Shown: positions 9,351 through 19,575 of the stretch, one piece after another
How the letters are laid out: each line of letters opens with the position of its first letter
Numbering within the stretch: the first letter of the stretch is position 1
Source of the DNA: Prochlorococcus sp. AG-347-I19
GTDB lineage: Bacteria > Cyanobacteriota > Cyanobacteriia > PCC-6307 > Cyanobiaceae
Direction of reading: 5' to 3'
NCBI GenBank assembly: GCA_003279105.1
Contig: QCBO01000001.1
Span: 186,001 to 250,000, forward strand
DNA length: 64,000 bases
Notes under the pieces: model-generated
What the model was told of the DNA's origin: nothing
The model's input: only the letters and a program-made list of their open reading frames with translations
The model's database searches: none
Made by a program: the position numbers and the translations under genes

Positions 9351-10258
9351 TGGGGAATAAATTTAGCAATCACTTTCATTCCTGCATAGTTTTGAACGAT
9401 ATCTATAGAAGCTTGATCTAGTTTGACTAATACCTCGATAATTCGCGAATCAGCATCCCCTGTTGGATCAGTCGATAAAACTTTTCTTTGTTTTACCTGA
9501 GGACTAATCCTAATCACCTTTCCATTAAGATTTTTTTGGAAACCGCCATTCTCACTGCTTAATTCAACATTCTGAGAGATAAAGACTCTATCGATGTCAG
9601 ATTCATAAACCTCTATCAAAGCTTCCATTTTTTGACTAGAACCAATATCCAAAATCCCTTCATTTTGGGGCCTTTCACCAACTCTCGTATTTATTCCAAG
9701 GATAAAACCATCTATTGGACTCCTTAGTTTTGAATTAAATAGATCTATCTTGATATTTTTTTGATCTCCGATGAGGTTTATTTTTTGTTTTTGCAATTTT
9801 AATAATTCATCTTTTCTCTGTGAAAAATCTACAAAAGAATATGCATCATTACTCAAAGCTGACTCATACCTTTGAATTTGATCTTTTTTTAGGATAATTT
9901 CTTCGTTAATAGCTTTAATTAGATTTTCATTTCTTTCAAGATCAGCAATTAATTTTTCTCCATTTTCAAAGATTGCCAGGATATCACCTTTTTTTACAAA
10001 ATCTCCTTCATTTACAAAAATTTCGACAATTCGGGGGGAAGATCCAAACTGACTTATTGGAGCTGCCAATTGCCTAATCTCTCCCGAAGGAGAAAGTTTA
10101 CCTAGTGCGGCAACAGCTGTAATAGGAGGAATGAAATCTGAAGTTATTTCCTCTTTAATTTTTGAACTAGATTTATTATTCCCAGAACAGGAAATAACCC
10201 CAAGAGATATTGGTATAAATAATAAAAAATAAATAAATAAATTTTTTAATATTTTCAT
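9347..10258 (-). CDS. devB: DevB-type membrane fusion protein (HlyD family)
   Basis: A 303-residue periplasmic adaptor. The N-terminus is a lipoprotein-like signal (IYFLLFIPISLGVISCSG, Cys at about 24). A biotinyl-lipoyl half motif is seen in VEIFVNEGDFVKKGDILAIFE, a coiled-coil hairpin covers about residues 105-165, and the second half motif is SPIDGFILGINTRVGERP. Such adaptors connect the inner-membrane ABC pump with an outer-membrane duct. First gene of the devBCA operon; it follows pcyA by 4 bases, so pcyA and the exporter may share one transcript. Confidence 0.85.
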   Translation of the reverse strand: MKILKNLFIYFLLFIPISLGVISCSGNNKSSSKIKEEITSDFIPPITAVAALGKLSPSGEIRQLAAPISQFGSSPRIVEIFVNEGDFVKKGDILAIFENGEKLIADLERNENLIKAINEEIILKKDQIQRYESALSNDAYSFVDFSQRKDELLKLQKQKINLIGDQKNIKIDLFNSKLRSPIDGFILGINTRVGERPQNEGILDIGSSQKMEALIEVYESDIDRVFISQNVELSSENGGFQKNLNGKVIRISPQVKQRKVLSTDPTGDADSRIIEVLVKLDQASIDIVQNYAGMKVIAKFIPQ

Positions 10259-10262
10259 TTCT

Positions 10263-11012
<750 letters not shown>

Positions 11013-11029
11013 TTAAAGAGAGGATCGAA

Positions 11030-12280
11030 ATGAACGTCGGAGTTGTTAACTACTACACCCATTCAAGCAAAACTAGATGCGTGTTTGTGGATAATAAAGA
11101 ATTGCCGCTTATAAGCATTGATATTTGGTGCAAAGCAGGTTCTTCATTTGAGGATGTTGATAAAAACGGCACTGCTCATTTTCTTGAACATATGATTTTT
11201 AAAGGATCTAACAAAATAATGCCAGGTGAGTTTGACCATAAAATTGAATCACTAGGCGGATTAAGTAACGCTTCAACTGGTTATGATGATGTACATTACC
11301 ATGTCTTAGTTCCACCCAATAACTTTAGAGAATCACTTGCTCTTTTGACAAATATTGTCATTGCTCCAGACTTTAATCCTGATGAATTTATAAAAGAAAA
11401 AGGTGTAGTTATTGATGAAATAAAACAGCAAAATGATCAGCCTGAAGAAAGATTATTTAATTATTTTTTGAAAAGGGTTTGGTTAAGTCCTAATTATGCC
11501 AATTCGATCCTGGGAACTGAACATAGTATTAAAAACTTAGAGATAAATGACCTTGTGAAATTTCATAGCAAACATTACACTACCGAAAAAATTTGTATCG
11601 CAATTGCTGGGAATCTCTCTGAAGAAATTTATAAAATTTTTGAAAAAAGTGATCTATCTGGCATAAAAAAAAGTCCAAATTTAATAAATCTAAAAAATAA
11701 ACCTTCTTTAAAAATTAGGAATGGTAGAGAGTCAGTTAAGTTTGATAATTTAGAGTTTTCAAGAATATTTATGGCTTGGTTTATCCCAAACCTAAATGAT
11801 CAAAAAAATATTATTGGACTAGAGATATTGGCATCAATACTCTCTGTTGGAAGAAACAGCAGATTAGTTAAAATTTTAAAAGAAGATAGTAATCTTGTTG
11901 AATCGATATTTGTAGATGTAAATGCTGGAGAATTAGGCGGATTATTTATAATTGAATCAAGTTGTGAGTCCAAAGATATTGATTTAGTAGAAAAGCAAAT
12001 TAATAAAACAATTGATGAGATTTCAATTTGTAATGCCTTGACTATGGGTGAAATAAAAAAAGCAATTAATATTGTGAAAAGTAATTATATATTTAATTTA
12101 GAGACATCTACACAACTCTCTTCATTCTTTGGAAATGAATTTCTTTGGGGGAGAAAATCTTCAATCAATAATTTAGAATGTCATCTAAAATATTGGAATG
12201 ACTTGGATAACTTCAAAGAGATCACAAAATATATTCGTGGAAAAAAATTCACTTTAGTTGCATCCCCTAGTAAATGTTAA
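11030..12280 (+). CDS. M16 zinc peptidase, catalytic subunit-like
   Basis: A 416-residue insulinase-family peptidase. The inverted zinc motif HxxEH is present as HFLEHMIFKG (about residues 50-60), and the third ligand Glu is expected in VIDEIKQQNDQPEERLF. The C-terminal half carries the inactive second M16 domain. Such peptidases degrade small peptides or process precursors. The next gene overlaps by 7 bases and encodes a second M16 protein without the zinc motif, so the two probably form a heterodimer with one active and one substrate-binding subunit. Confidence 0.9.
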   Translation: MNVGVVNYYTHSSKTRCVFVDNKELPLISIDIWCKAGSSFEDVDKNGTAHFLEHMIFKGSNKIMPGEFDHKIESLGGLSNASTGYDDVHYHVLVPPNNFRESLALLTNIVIAPDFNPDEFIKEKGVVIDEIKQQNDQPEERLFNYFLKRVWLSPNYANSILGTEHSIKNLEINDLVKFHSKHYTTEKICIAIAGNLSEEIYKIFEKSDLSGIKKSPNLINLKNKPSLKIRNGRESVKFDNLEFSRIFMAWFIPNLNDQKNIIGLEILASILSVGRNSRLVKILKEDSNLVESIFVDVNAGELGGLFIIESSCESKDIDLVEKQINKTIDEISICNALTMGEIKKAINIVKSNYIFNLETSTQLSSFFGNEFLWGRKSSINNLECHLKYWNDLDNFKEITKYIRGKKFTLVASPSKC

Positions 12281-13491
12281 AAAGATATTTTTTAAATAAT
12301 AAAACAAGGGATTTTTCAACTGCTTCAATTTGGATTAAAGGAGGCAGTGATGTGGATAGTGTTGGCAAAAAAGGTATAAATAAAATCCTCAGTTCATTAC
12401 TTACAAGAGGATGTGAGGGTTTTAATAATTTCACTCTTTCGGAGTATATTGAGTCATATGGAGCAGAATTAAATAAAGAAGTATTTGAAGATGGTATTTC
12501 AATAAGCATTAAATCCCTAAATGAACATTTCAGCAAATTATACCCTTTGTTAGATTTAATAATTAATAAACCAACTCTCTTAGAAATTGAATTTCAAAAA
12601 GTAAAAAAATCTTCAATTAATTTTTTAAAAAAAGATAAAGAGAATCCATTTAATATCTGTTTTGAAAACTGGAGAAGAATTGTTTACTCAAATCATCCTT
12701 ATGCATTTAATACAAATGGTAATGCAAAAGATGTCTCAAAGATTACCTATGAAGATGTTTTGCTTGAGTTTAATAATTTCAAAAGGCGAGATAAGTATTT
12801 AATTTCAAATAATTTAGAAATAAATGGCATAAATATAGAAAAATTAGAAAAAAAACCCTTAGAAGAAAAATCAAGAACTATAAATCACGATTTAAGTTCT
12901 AACAATAGATTTGATTTTAATAACAATAATTCAAATCAGACAATAATAATGATGGGAAACCAAACTTGCTCGCGAAAAAGTAGTGAATATTTAATGTTTA
13001 AGGTTTTGGAGTCATATTTATCTTACGGAATGAGCGGTGCTTTATTTAAACTTTTTAGAGAGAACCATGGTATCACCTACGATTTAGGTGTTTATTATCC
13101 TATTAGGAGTGGGAATGCCCCATTTTTAATTTATTTATCAGTATCTAATAAGAAAGCACTTTTTGCTTTTGAACTTTTATCAACACTATGGAAAAATTTA
13201 CTTTTTAATCCGTTGACTGATGCTGAAATATTTTTAGCTAAAGAAAAGCTAAAAGGTTCTTTTCTATTAGGTAGTCAATCACTAGATGAAATTCTACAGA
13301 GAAAGATACAATTAATTAGTTATGGAATTTCACCCATCTCTAAGCTCGATTTATATTCAAAAATAGAAGGAATATCTTCGTTAGATATTCTTAAATTAAC
13401 TAAGAAATATTTTCCAAAACCTTTTCTAAGTATTTCTGGAAATGAAAAAATATGTTTAAAAATTTCTAATATGTGGAAGAAAAACTTTTAA
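12274..13491 (+). CDS. M16 family peptidase-like protein, probably non-catalytic subunit
   Basis: A 405-residue M16-fold protein. In the place where HxxEH should be, the sequence reads GINKILSSLLTRGCEGFNNF, so zinc-binding residues are missing. The C-terminal FRENHGITYDLGVYYPIRSG keeps the Arg/Tyr region that M16 subunits use to hold the peptide. The start at 12274 overlaps the upstream M16 gene, indicating coupled translation. This matches known pairs of one catalytic and one inactive M16 protein in bacteria. Confidence 0.85.
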   Translation: MLKRYFLNNKTRDFSTASIWIKGGSDVDSVGKKGINKILSSLLTRGCEGFNNFTLSEYIESYGAELNKEVFEDGISISIKSLNEHFSKLYPLLDLIINKPTLLEIEFQKVKKSSINFLKKDKENPFNICFENWRRIVYSNHPYAFNTNGNAKDVSKITYEDVLLEFNNFKRRDKYLISNNLEINGINIEKLEKKPLEEKSRTINHDLSSNNRFDFNNNNSNQTIIMMGNQTCSRKSSEYLMFKVLESYLSYGMSGALFKLFRENHGITYDLGVYYPIRSGNAPFLIYLSVSNKKALFAFELLSTLWKNLLFNPLTDAEIFLAKEKLKGSFLLGSQSLDEILQRKIQLISYGISPISKLDLYSKIEGISSLDILKLTKKYFPKPFLSISGNEKICLKISNMWKKNF

Positions 13492-13703
13492 GTTAGTTTT
13501 TTCTCAATCTTATCAATATCAATTAAAAAAGAACCTCTTCTAAACTTTACTTCAACAGTATCTGGAGATTTGATTGATAGGATTTCCCCAATTTCATCAA
13601 TTGCCACTAGATCAGGTGGTCTTAACATTGGCATATTATCTGAAGTCTTCAAGTAAGAGACTGGCGCAATTAACTTAACCTTATCTTTGATCTCAAATTT
13701 CAT
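13488..13703 (-). CDS. SipA-like regulatory protein (DUF3148)
   Basis: A 71-residue beta-rich protein with KVKLIAPVSYLKTSDNMPML, then RPPDLVAIDEIGEI and VKFRRGSFLIDIDKIE. The PMLRPPDLV and RxGxFLID elements match cyanobacterial SipA, a small partner of the histidine kinase NblS that influences high-light responses. An SH3-like fold is expected. Assignment is by motif memory, so the functional link is tentative. It converges on the M16 gene with a 4-base overlap and diverges from ftsH. Confidence 0.6.
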   Translation of the reverse strand: MKFEIKDKVKLIAPVSYLKTSDNMPMLRPPDLVAIDEIGEILSIKSPDTVEVKFRRGSFLIDIDKIEKKLT

Positions 13704-13810
13704 TTATAAATTGGATACATTCAAGAGTAGTATAAGCATAAAGTTAGAGTAAATATCAACGAAATGCACTGATTCATTCTACAATCTTAGAATTAACTTT
13801 CTACAAATTA

Positions 13811-15724
13811 ATGAATCAGAAATTTAAAACATTAATTTTATGGGCTTTACCTATTCTTTTAGTAATAGCACTTTCTTACCAATTTTTATCTTCGAGCAAT
13901 GTTGATTCGCTGAAATCTAATGGGACTACTGTTGCACCAAGAAATACTGCGGTAGCAAGAGTTAGTTACGGAAGATTTTTAGATTACATTAATTCAGGAA
14001 GAGTTACATCTGTTGATATTTTTGAGGGAGGCAGAAATGCAGTTATAGAGACAATAGATTCAGATTTAGATAATAAGGTTCAAAGGTTACGTGTAGATCT
14101 TCCGGGCTTAACACCAGAACTTATAAATATTTTAAAAAATGAAGGGATCAGTTTTGATGTTCATCCAGTCAAAACAGCCCCTCCTGCATTAGGAATTTTA
14201 GGTAATTTACTCTTTCCAGCTATCTTAATTGGAGGTTTAATTTTGTTGGCAAGGAGGTCAAATGGTATGCCCGGAGGTCCTGGCCAAGCAATGCAATTTG
14301 GAAAAACAAAGGCAAGATTTGCAATGGAAGCTGAAACAGGAGTTGTATTCGATGATGTAGCAGGTGTTAATGAAGCCAAACAAGATTTGCAAGAAGTCGT
14401 CACTTTTTTGAAAAAACCAGAAAAATTTACTTCTGTTGGAGCAAGGATTCCAAAAGGCGTATTATTGGTAGGGCCTCCTGGTACTGGCAAAACCCTTTTA
14501 GCAAAAGCAATCGCAGGTGAAGCAGGCGTACCATTTTTCTCACTATCTGGTTCTGAATTTGTTGAAATGTTTGTTGGTGTTGGTGCTAGTAGAGTTAGAG
14601 ACCTATTTAAAAGAGCTAAAGAGAATAGTCCTTGTTTAATTTTTATTGATGAGATCGATGCTGTAGGAAGGCAAAGAGGTGCAGGTATTGGTGGAGGCAA
14701 TGATGAGAGAGAACAAACTCTTAATCAACTACTTACTGAAATGGATGGCTTCGAAGGGAATAGTGGGATAATTATAATTGCAGCCACAAACAGACCAGAT
14801 GTTCTAGATTCAGCTCTAATGAGACCAGGTCGATTTGATAGACAAGTAACTGTAGATGCACCTGATATCAAGGGCAGACTATCAATATTAGAAGTTCATG
14901 CCAGAAATAAGAAACTTCAAGAGGACTTAACGCTTGAAAGCATTGCGAGAAGAACACCAGGGTTTACTGGAGCAGATTTAGCAAACCTATTAAATGAGGC
15001 TGCCATATTAACCGCTAGGAGGAGAAAAGACTCTATTAGTATTTCAGAGATTGATGACTCTGTAGATAGGATTGTCGCAGGGATGGAAGGTTCTCCTCTA
15101 ACAGACGGAAGAAGTAAGAGATTAATCGCTTATCACGAAGTTGGCCATGCTCTTATAGGTTCACTTGTTAAAGCTCATGATCCTGTTCAAAAAGTTACAG
15201 TCATTCCAAGAGGTCAGGCTAAAGGATTAACTTGGTTTACCCCTGACGATGAACAAACCCTTGTTAGTAGGGCTCAACTAAAAGCGAGAATAATGGGTGC
15301 TTTAGGGGGAAGAGCTGCTGAAGATGTAGTTTTTGGAAAAGGTGAGATTACCACAGGAGCTGGAGGTGATTTCCAACAAGTTGCTTCAATGGCACGCCAA
15401 ATGGTTACCAGATTTGGAATGAGTAATTTAGGTCCGATAGCTTTAGAAAGTGGTAATCAAGAAGTATTTGTTGGTAGAGATTTAATGACTAGAAGCGAAG
15501 TTTCTGATTCAATCTCTAAACAAATAGATGAAAGTATAAGAGTAATGGTAAAGGACTGTTATAAAGAAACTTACGATATAGTAAGCAAAAACAGAGAAGC
15601 TATGGATAAGATAGTTGACCTATTAATTGAAAAAGAAACATTAGACGGTGATGAGTTTGTAAGTATTCTTTCCAAATTCACCAAAATTCCTGAGAAAGAA
15701 AGAACGCCTCAATTATTAAGTTAG
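13811..15724 (+). CDS. ftsH: ATP-dependent zinc metalloprotease FtsH
   Basis: A 637-residue membrane AAA+ protease. Membrane segments are at about residues 8-26 and 127-147, flanking a lumenal/periplasmic domain. The AAA module has GPPGTGKT (221-228), [12 protein letters not shown] (Walker B, 275-285) and the second region of homology [20 protein letters not shown]. The zinc site is HEVGH (442-446). In cyanobacteria FtsH removes damaged D1 in photosystem II repair, which fits nearby thf1. The 3' end overlaps the convergent clpP by 4 bases. Confidence 0.97.
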   Translation: MNQKFKTLILWALPILLVIALSYQFLSSSNVDSLKSNGTTVAPRNTAVARVSYGRFLDYINSGRVTSVDIFEGGRNAVIETIDSDLDNKVQRLRVDLPGLTPELINILKNEGISFDVHPVKTAPPALGILGNLLFPAILIGGLILLARRSNGMPGGPGQAMQFGKTKARFAMEAETGVVFDDVAGVNEAKQDLQEVVTFLKKPEKFTSVGARIPKGVLLVGPPGTGKTLLAKAIAGEAGVPFFSLSGSEFVEMFVGVGASRVRDLFKRAKENSPCLIFIDEIDAVGRQRGAGIGGGNDEREQTLNQLLTEMDGFEGNSGIIIIAATNRPDVLDSALMRPGRFDRQVTVDAPDIKGRLSILEVHARNKKLQEDLTLESIARRTPGFTGADLANLLNEAAILTARRRKDSISISEIDDSVDRIVAGMEGSPLTDGRSKRLIAYHEVGHALIGSLVKAHDPVQKVTVIPRGQAKGLTWFTPDDEQTLVSRAQLKARIMGALGGRAAEDVVFGKGEITTGAGGDFQQVASMARQMVTRFGMSNLGPIALESGNQEVFVGRDLMTRSEVSDSISKQIDESIRVMVKDCYKETYDIVSKNREAMDKIVDLLIEKETLDGDEFVSILSKFTKIPEKERTPQLLS

Positions 15725-16308
15725 ACTTTAATAGGTTTTTTATCTAATACCAAATCAATTAAACCGTACTCAACAGCTTCGTTTGGTGACATATAAAAAT
15801 CTCTATCAGTATCTTCTTTGATAGTGTCATAGTCTTTTCCAGTTCTCTCTGATAATTCAGTATTAAGTCGCTCTTTTAAGAACAAAATTTCATCTGCTTG
15901 AATTCTTATATCACTGGCTTGTCCTCTAGCCCCGCCAAGTGGTTGATGAATCATTATTCTTGAATGTCTAAGGCTGCTTCTTTTACCTTTTGTACCTGCC
16001 GCAAGCAAAAATGCACCCATACTAGCTGCAAGGCCTACACAAACTGTATGAATGTCAGGCTTAACATGCTGCATTGTGTCAAAGATACCCAATCCATCAT
16101 ATACTGATCCGCCAGGTGAATTTATGTACATATAAATGTCCTTATCTGGATCCTCTGCTTCAAGAAACAATAATTGAGCAACAATTCTATTAGCAGTTTC
16201 ACTAGTAACTTGTTCTCCCAAAAAGATTATTCTCTCTCTTAATAGTCTCGAATAAATATCAAAGACTCTTTCACTACCACCAGATTCTTCTAATACTAAA
16301 GGGATCAT
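15721..16308 (-). CDS. clpP: ATP-dependent Clp protease proteolytic subunit
   Basis: A 195-residue serine peptidase with the catalytic triad in [10 protein letters not shown] (Ser96), [10 protein letters not shown] (His121) and DTDRD (around 166-170), so this is an active ClpP and not a ClpR-type subunit. ClpP forms a tetradecameric chamber fed by ClpX or ClpC. Cyanobacteria carry several clpP paralogues; which one this is cannot be fixed from the sequence alone. It is transcribed convergently with ftsH and divergently from thf1. Confidence 0.95.
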   Translation of the reverse strand: MIPLVLEESGGSERVFDIYSRLLRERIIFLGEQVTSETANRIVAQLLFLEAEDPDKDIYMYINSPGGSVYDGLGIFDTMQHVKPDIHTVCVGLAASMGAFLLAAGTKGKRSSLRHSRIMIHQPLGGARGQASDIRIQADEILFLKERLNTELSERTGKDYDTIKEDTDRDFYMSPNEAVEYGLIDLVLDKKPIKV

Positions 16309-16388
16309 AATAATATTTATCTGTTTATTAGATATTAACGATATTGAGTCAACATACGCTAACCTTATTAAGGTTTACATATAAAAAA

Positions 16389-16997
16389 TTGAAAGAAAAA
16401 TTGACTGTTTCTGATAGCAAAAAGGTATTTCATGAAAAATTTCCTTACGTCATTCCTGGATTATATAAAAGAATAGTTGATGAAATGCTTGTCGAACTTA
16501 ATCTTCTAAACCATCAAAATGAATTTTCGCAAGATTATCTCTTTTGTATCGGCCTCACCGAAACATTCAAAGAATTAATGAAGGGATATCAACCTGAAAA
16601 ACACTTGGATCTACTTTTTGATTCTTTATGCAGTTCTGCAAATTTTGAAGCAAAGGAAATTAATGAAATATCTCAAAAATCTCAAAAGGAATTCAAAGAT
16701 AAAACATCTAAAGATATTTTGAAATTATTAATTGAAAAAAGCAATTCTAAACTTTATCCCTCAAGGATTTTGAACTTAGGAATATATATATTAATTTCAA
16801 ACTCCCAAGATTTTAAAAAGAAAAATGAATCAGATTCAAATATGTTAACCTCTGATATCTTTGAAAAATTAAACTTATCTGCTAATAAAGCAGAAAAAGA
16901 TATTGGGATTTACAAAAGCAGCATATCAAAAATGGTACAAGCAAAAGAATTAATTGAAGAGCTCAGAATTAAGGACAAGAAAAAAGAGCAAAAATAA
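16389..16997 (+). CDS. thf1: Thf1/Psb29 photosystem II biogenesis protein
   Basis: The sequence KLTVSDSKKVFHEKFPYVIPGLYKRIVDEMLVELNLL is the family hallmark, followed by a helical body and a charged C-terminal coiled coil ending KDKKKEQK. Thf1 supports thylakoid and photosystem II biogenesis and stabilises FtsH, which is encoded close by. I chose the TTG at 16389 because family members begin only a few residues before TVSD; the frame is open back to another TTG at 16344 (217 residues), which is the alternative. No ATG is available in this region. Confidence 0.9.
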   Translation: MKEKLTVSDSKKVFHEKFPYVIPGLYKRIVDEMLVELNLLNHQNEFSQDYLFCIGLTETFKELMKGYQPEKHLDLLFDSLCSSANFEAKEINEISQKSQKEFKDKTSKDILKLLIEKSNSKLYPSRILNLGIYILISNSQDFKKKNESDSNMLTSDIFEKLNLSANKAEKDIGIYKSSISKMVQAKELIEELRIKDKKKEQK

Positions 16998-17000
16998 TAT

Positions 17001-17141
17001 CTATTTTTTTAATCTTTTTTTATCTTTCCAAGAGACATAAGATATATAAATTACAGAAAATGTTATTAATATGAGTAAAACAAAGGATGTAAGGATAAGA
17101 AATTTACTTAAATAGACTTCATAAGTTAAAAATGAAATCAT
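17001..17141 (-). CDS. Small membrane protein downstream of petN, 46 residues
   Basis: The ATG at 17141 overlaps the petN stop (ATGA arrangement), so translation is probably coupled to petN. The product has one hydrophobic segment ([20 protein letters not shown], about residues 14-33) and a basic C-terminal tail KDKKRLKK facing the cytoplasm by the positive-inside rule. I recognise no family. Coupling suggests a role near the cytochrome b6f complex or thylakoid membrane, which is inference. Confidence 0.6.
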
Positions 17142-17239
17142 ATATCAATGGAACCATCTCCATTCCTTCCCCAAACAACCATTGCAATTGAAAAAGTAAA
17201 AATTGCAGCCAATGCTGCCCAACCTATTTGAAAGATCAT
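17138..17239 (-). CDS. petN: Cytochrome b6f complex subunit 8
   Basis: A 33-residue single-helix protein: an N-terminal [12 protein letters not shown], a membrane stretch and the highly conserved ending [14 protein letters not shown]. This matches PetN, the smallest b6f subunit, which is needed for stability of the complex in the thylakoid membrane. It is too short for most gene callers. It overlaps a second small membrane protein gene by 4 bases. Confidence 0.92.
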
Positions 17240-17354
17240 TAAATTTAAATCGCTAACATAAATATAACAGAACTTCAAAATTTTTAATCATTTTAAAGCT
17301 AAAATTAATTTCTCAGAAATAAATTTTTCTCAATAGAATAAAAATAAATCTAAA

Positions 17355-17633
17355 TTGGGAAGGTTAGTTTTAAATCATAGTACAAACATAGAAGGTTTAA
17401 TTCCAATACTCCAAAAACTAGCACTGGATATTAATATCAAGACAGTAACTCCAGCCGCTATTTCAAGAGCCAGGGGAAGATCTTCTAAATTGATAATTAG
17501 ATTGTCTGTAAAAACTATAAACGGATATAAAGCAATAGCAAGAAAGGGTAAAACAGCCCAAGAAGTTTTTATTTCAACAGACTTAAGTAAAGAAGAACTG
17601 ATACAAATTATAGATATTTACAATACAAAGTAG
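17355..17633 (+). CDS. DUF2103 family protein
   Basis: A 92-residue protein starting at a TTG (GRLVLNHSTNIEGLIPILQKL). The NHSTxxxGLIPxL, AISRARGRS and GYKAIARKGKTAQEVFI elements match the cyanobacterial DUF2103 family, once described as possible metal-binding proteins. The region between RARG and ARKGKT is basic and could bind nucleic acid. No function is established. It stands alone as a short transcription unit. Confidence 0.7.
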   Translation: MGRLVLNHSTNIEGLIPILQKLALDINIKTVTPAAISRARGRSSKLIIRLSVKTINGYKAIARKGKTAQEVFISTDLSKEELIQIIDIYNTK

Positions 17634-17673
17634 TTAAATTAAAGAAAATTAGAAAATATTTAGGAGAGAACAA

Positions 17674-17880
17674 ATGAAATTAGCATTTAATTTTTCTATA
17701 TTTTTATTGGCCTTTTTTTCATTATGTAATGAATCATTCGCATTTTCTGACTACCAAATAAAAAGATTTTGCAAGAAGGAAAAAAGGGTATCAATTTGTA
17801 TAAAAAATTTAAATGAGAAAAGATCTAATCTCCAAAAAGGAAAGCCAATTGAAATACCAGTAAAACCTTACAAAAAGTAA
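17674..17880 (+). CDS. Small secreted protein, 68 residues
   Basis: A strong ribosome-binding site (aggagag) stands 7 bases before the ATG. Residues 1-23 form a signal peptide ending in ESFAF, with likely cleavage after SFA. The mature part is basic and has two cysteines (RFCKKEKRVSICIKNL) that could form a disulfide. Function unknown; likely periplasmic. Confidence 0.65.
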   Translation: MKLAFNFSIFLLAFFSLCNESFAFSDYQIKRFCKKEKRVSICIKNLNEKRSNLQKGKPIEIPVKPYKK

Positions 17881-17893
17881 TTAGAAATTTAAT

Positions 17894-18163
17894 TTAAATT
17901 TCAAATTCTGATTCAAAAAGATTAAAAGCATCTTTGTAGTTTGTGAGTAGTTTTTCTGAATTATCAGAAAATCCTTGTTGTTCATAATCTTCTTTTAATT
18001 CATCATATAAGTAAACCACTTTGTTAAAAGCGCTCATATATTCTTTTTGTATATCTTCATCATCGATATCATAGATTTTTGCCAATACTAATTCGACACT
18101 TTTTTTTGATGAATATATTTTTCTCTCAAACTCTTTATTTAACTTCCTTCTTTTTTTTGCCAT
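17894..18163 (-). CDS. Uncharacterised helical protein, 89 residues
   Basis: The N-terminus is strongly basic (MAKKRRKLNKEFERK) and the rest acidic and helical (DDEDIQKEY, YDELKEDYEQQG). No cysteine, signal peptide or membrane segment is seen. I do not recognise a family. It converges on the secreted protein gene with a 13-base gap. Confidence 0.6.
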   Translation of the reverse strand: MAKKRRKLNKEFERKIYSSKKSVELVLAKIYDIDDEDIQKEYMSAFNKVVYLYDELKEDYEQQGFSDNSEKLLTNYKDAFNLFESEFEI

Positions 18164-18290
18164 TTAAAATCTTAAATACAGATTAACAATACTCAAATTC
18201 ATAGATAAATTAAATCAAAACACATAAAATAAAAATATAGTTTTCAAATCAAAATAAAACCTCTACATTCCTAATAAATCATTAGATGAT

Positions 18291-18728
18291 ATGAGTAAAA
18301 AAGAAACAACTAATTCTAAAAACGTTAGAGACCAAAACTATGAAGTCAAAAAAATGAATACTTCCGAAAACTTAAGGAAAAAGAAAGCTAAGGATCTTCC
18401 CTGGTGGGTAGAGTTATTATTTGTTCAAATAGGATTACCAGATAAATTACTAATAGAAATATTAAAAGCCCAAAAAACATCTAAAGAATTTATTAAGAAT
18501 GAAAAAAAATCAATAATAATATTTTTGTTTGTAATTACTATACTGGCTTATTTTTATCCAGTTATTAAACATTCAAAAAACAAATTAGATTGTGAAGCAA
18601 TTGCTAAAAATTATATTATTAAAAATAAAAATATAACCGGAATTAAAAATAGAGAATTAAAAATGATATCTACAAATTTTTGTTATGGTGGGGAAGAAAT
18701 CTATGAAATAGAAAATTTAAAAAATTAA
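18291..18728 (+). CDS. Membrane protein with LPWWVELLFVQIGLPD motif, 145 residues
   Basis: Layout: a charged 36-residue N-terminus, the conserved-looking block KDLPWWVELLFVQIGLPDKL (about 36-55), a linker, one membrane helix (IIIFLFVITILAYFYPVI, about 78-95) and a short C-terminal domain with two cysteines. The stretch after the helix (PVIKHSKNKLDC) resembles PVVKEAKYKNQC in the 85-residue protein at 45917, suggesting distant paralogy. Function unknown. Confidence 0.6.
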   Translation: MSKKETTNSKNVRDQNYEVKKMNTSENLRKKKAKDLPWWVELLFVQIGLPDKLLIEILKAQKTSKEFIKNEKKSIIIFLFVITILAYFYPVIKHSKNKLDCEAIAKNYIIKNKNITGIKNRELKMISTNFCYGGEEIYEIENLKN

Positions 18729-18809
18729 ATTTTGAATTATTCTCTACAAATGAACATCTCAATATTATGATAGTAACTTTAAGTTTAATAGAGTTAAAAT
18801 TTTATTTCT

Positions 18810-18986
18810 ATGACTGATGTAAAGCAAAAGAAAGAAAACGTAAAAATGCATTTAAAAGATTTGAGGCAAAACTTAAAGAAAATGCATTTAGAAGTTACGG
18901 AAGAATTAATATTACCGAAGCCAGGAGATGTTAAAGAATTGATGAATAAAATGGATAAACTTTTAAAATTAATAGAATCAAAATAA
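18810..18986 (+). CDS. Small charged protein, 58 residues
   Basis: Short ORF starting ATG at 18810. The product is lysine- and glutamate-rich and almost entirely helical (residues 5-58), ending in MNKMDKLLKLIESK, which looks like a coiled coil. No signal peptide or family recognised. Confidence 0.45.
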   Translation: MTDVKQKKENVKMHLKDLRQNLKKMHLEVTEELILPKPGDVKELMNKMDKLLKLIESK

Positions 18987-19027
18987 ATTATAATTTAAAT
19001 AATTTAGAATCATCAAAATTTAAAAAA

Positions 19028-19378
19028 ATGATAATAATAAAACAATTTCCACTTATAATACTAATTTCAATTTTCTTAATTTCTTGCAGGACATCAACTA
19101 ATAAAGAGTATCCCATAAATAATTTAGAAAAAAATATTGATGAGAATCCTAATTCAGAAAAGAAAAGAATGGAAATAAAGTTTTCTTGTGGAAAGGATGG
19201 TATTTCAGAATACTTGGATGATGGTTGGAATATTTTAGAAGAAGATTCCAAAGAAAAAATTTGCACCTGGAAATCTGTTCCTGCTACAAAAGATTGTAAT
19301 ATGGAAAAAGATAAAGGATGTAAGATAACAAAGCCAGATAAAATAGGTGAAGAGAAAATTTATTTATTGGAAAAATAA
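19028..19378 (+). CDS. Putative lipoprotein, 116 residues
   Basis: The N-terminus (QFPLIILISIFLISC) has a lipobox ending LISC with the Cys at residue 20, so export and lipidation are likely. The mature part contains five cysteines, mostly in the C-terminal half (FSCGKDG, ICTWKS, DCNMEKDKGC), compatible with disulfides. No family recognised. Confidence 0.6.
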   Translation: MIIIKQFPLIILISIFLISCRTSTNKEYPINNLEKNIDENPNSEKKRMEIKFSCGKDGISEYLDDGWNILEEDSKEKICTWKSVPATKDCNMEKDKGCKITKPDKIGEEKIYLLEK

Positions 19379-19387
19379 ATTTAATAT

Positions 19388-19516
19388 ATGACTTCAAAAT
19401 CAGAGCACATAGTTGATTTAATTTTTAAGAAATTAAAAAACTATAAGAACAAAAAAATATTTTTAGAAAAAGAAAGTTTGAATAAATTTATTCTTTCACT
19501 TTTTAAAGAAAACTGA
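19388..19516 (+). CDS. Small basic helical protein, 42 residues
   Basis: A short ORF that begins 9 bases after the lipoprotein stop. The product is lysine-rich (KKLKNYKNKKIFLEKE) and probably helical. It may be cotranslated with the lipoprotein. Support is only the start, stop and compact spacing. Confidence 0.35.
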   Translation: MTSKSEHIVDLIFKKLKNYKNKKIFLEKESLNKFILSLFKEN

Positions 19517-19575
19517 ATGCAGTTCTCATTTAAGCTAACTGTTATAGTTAAATAAATTTTTTAATTAATATAGAT

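Noticed and set aside
14161-14700. 179-residue ORF on the strand opposite ftsH
   Set aside because: Shadow of the strongly coding ftsH AAA domain; low-complexity Pro/Ser/Ala translation typical of antisense frames.
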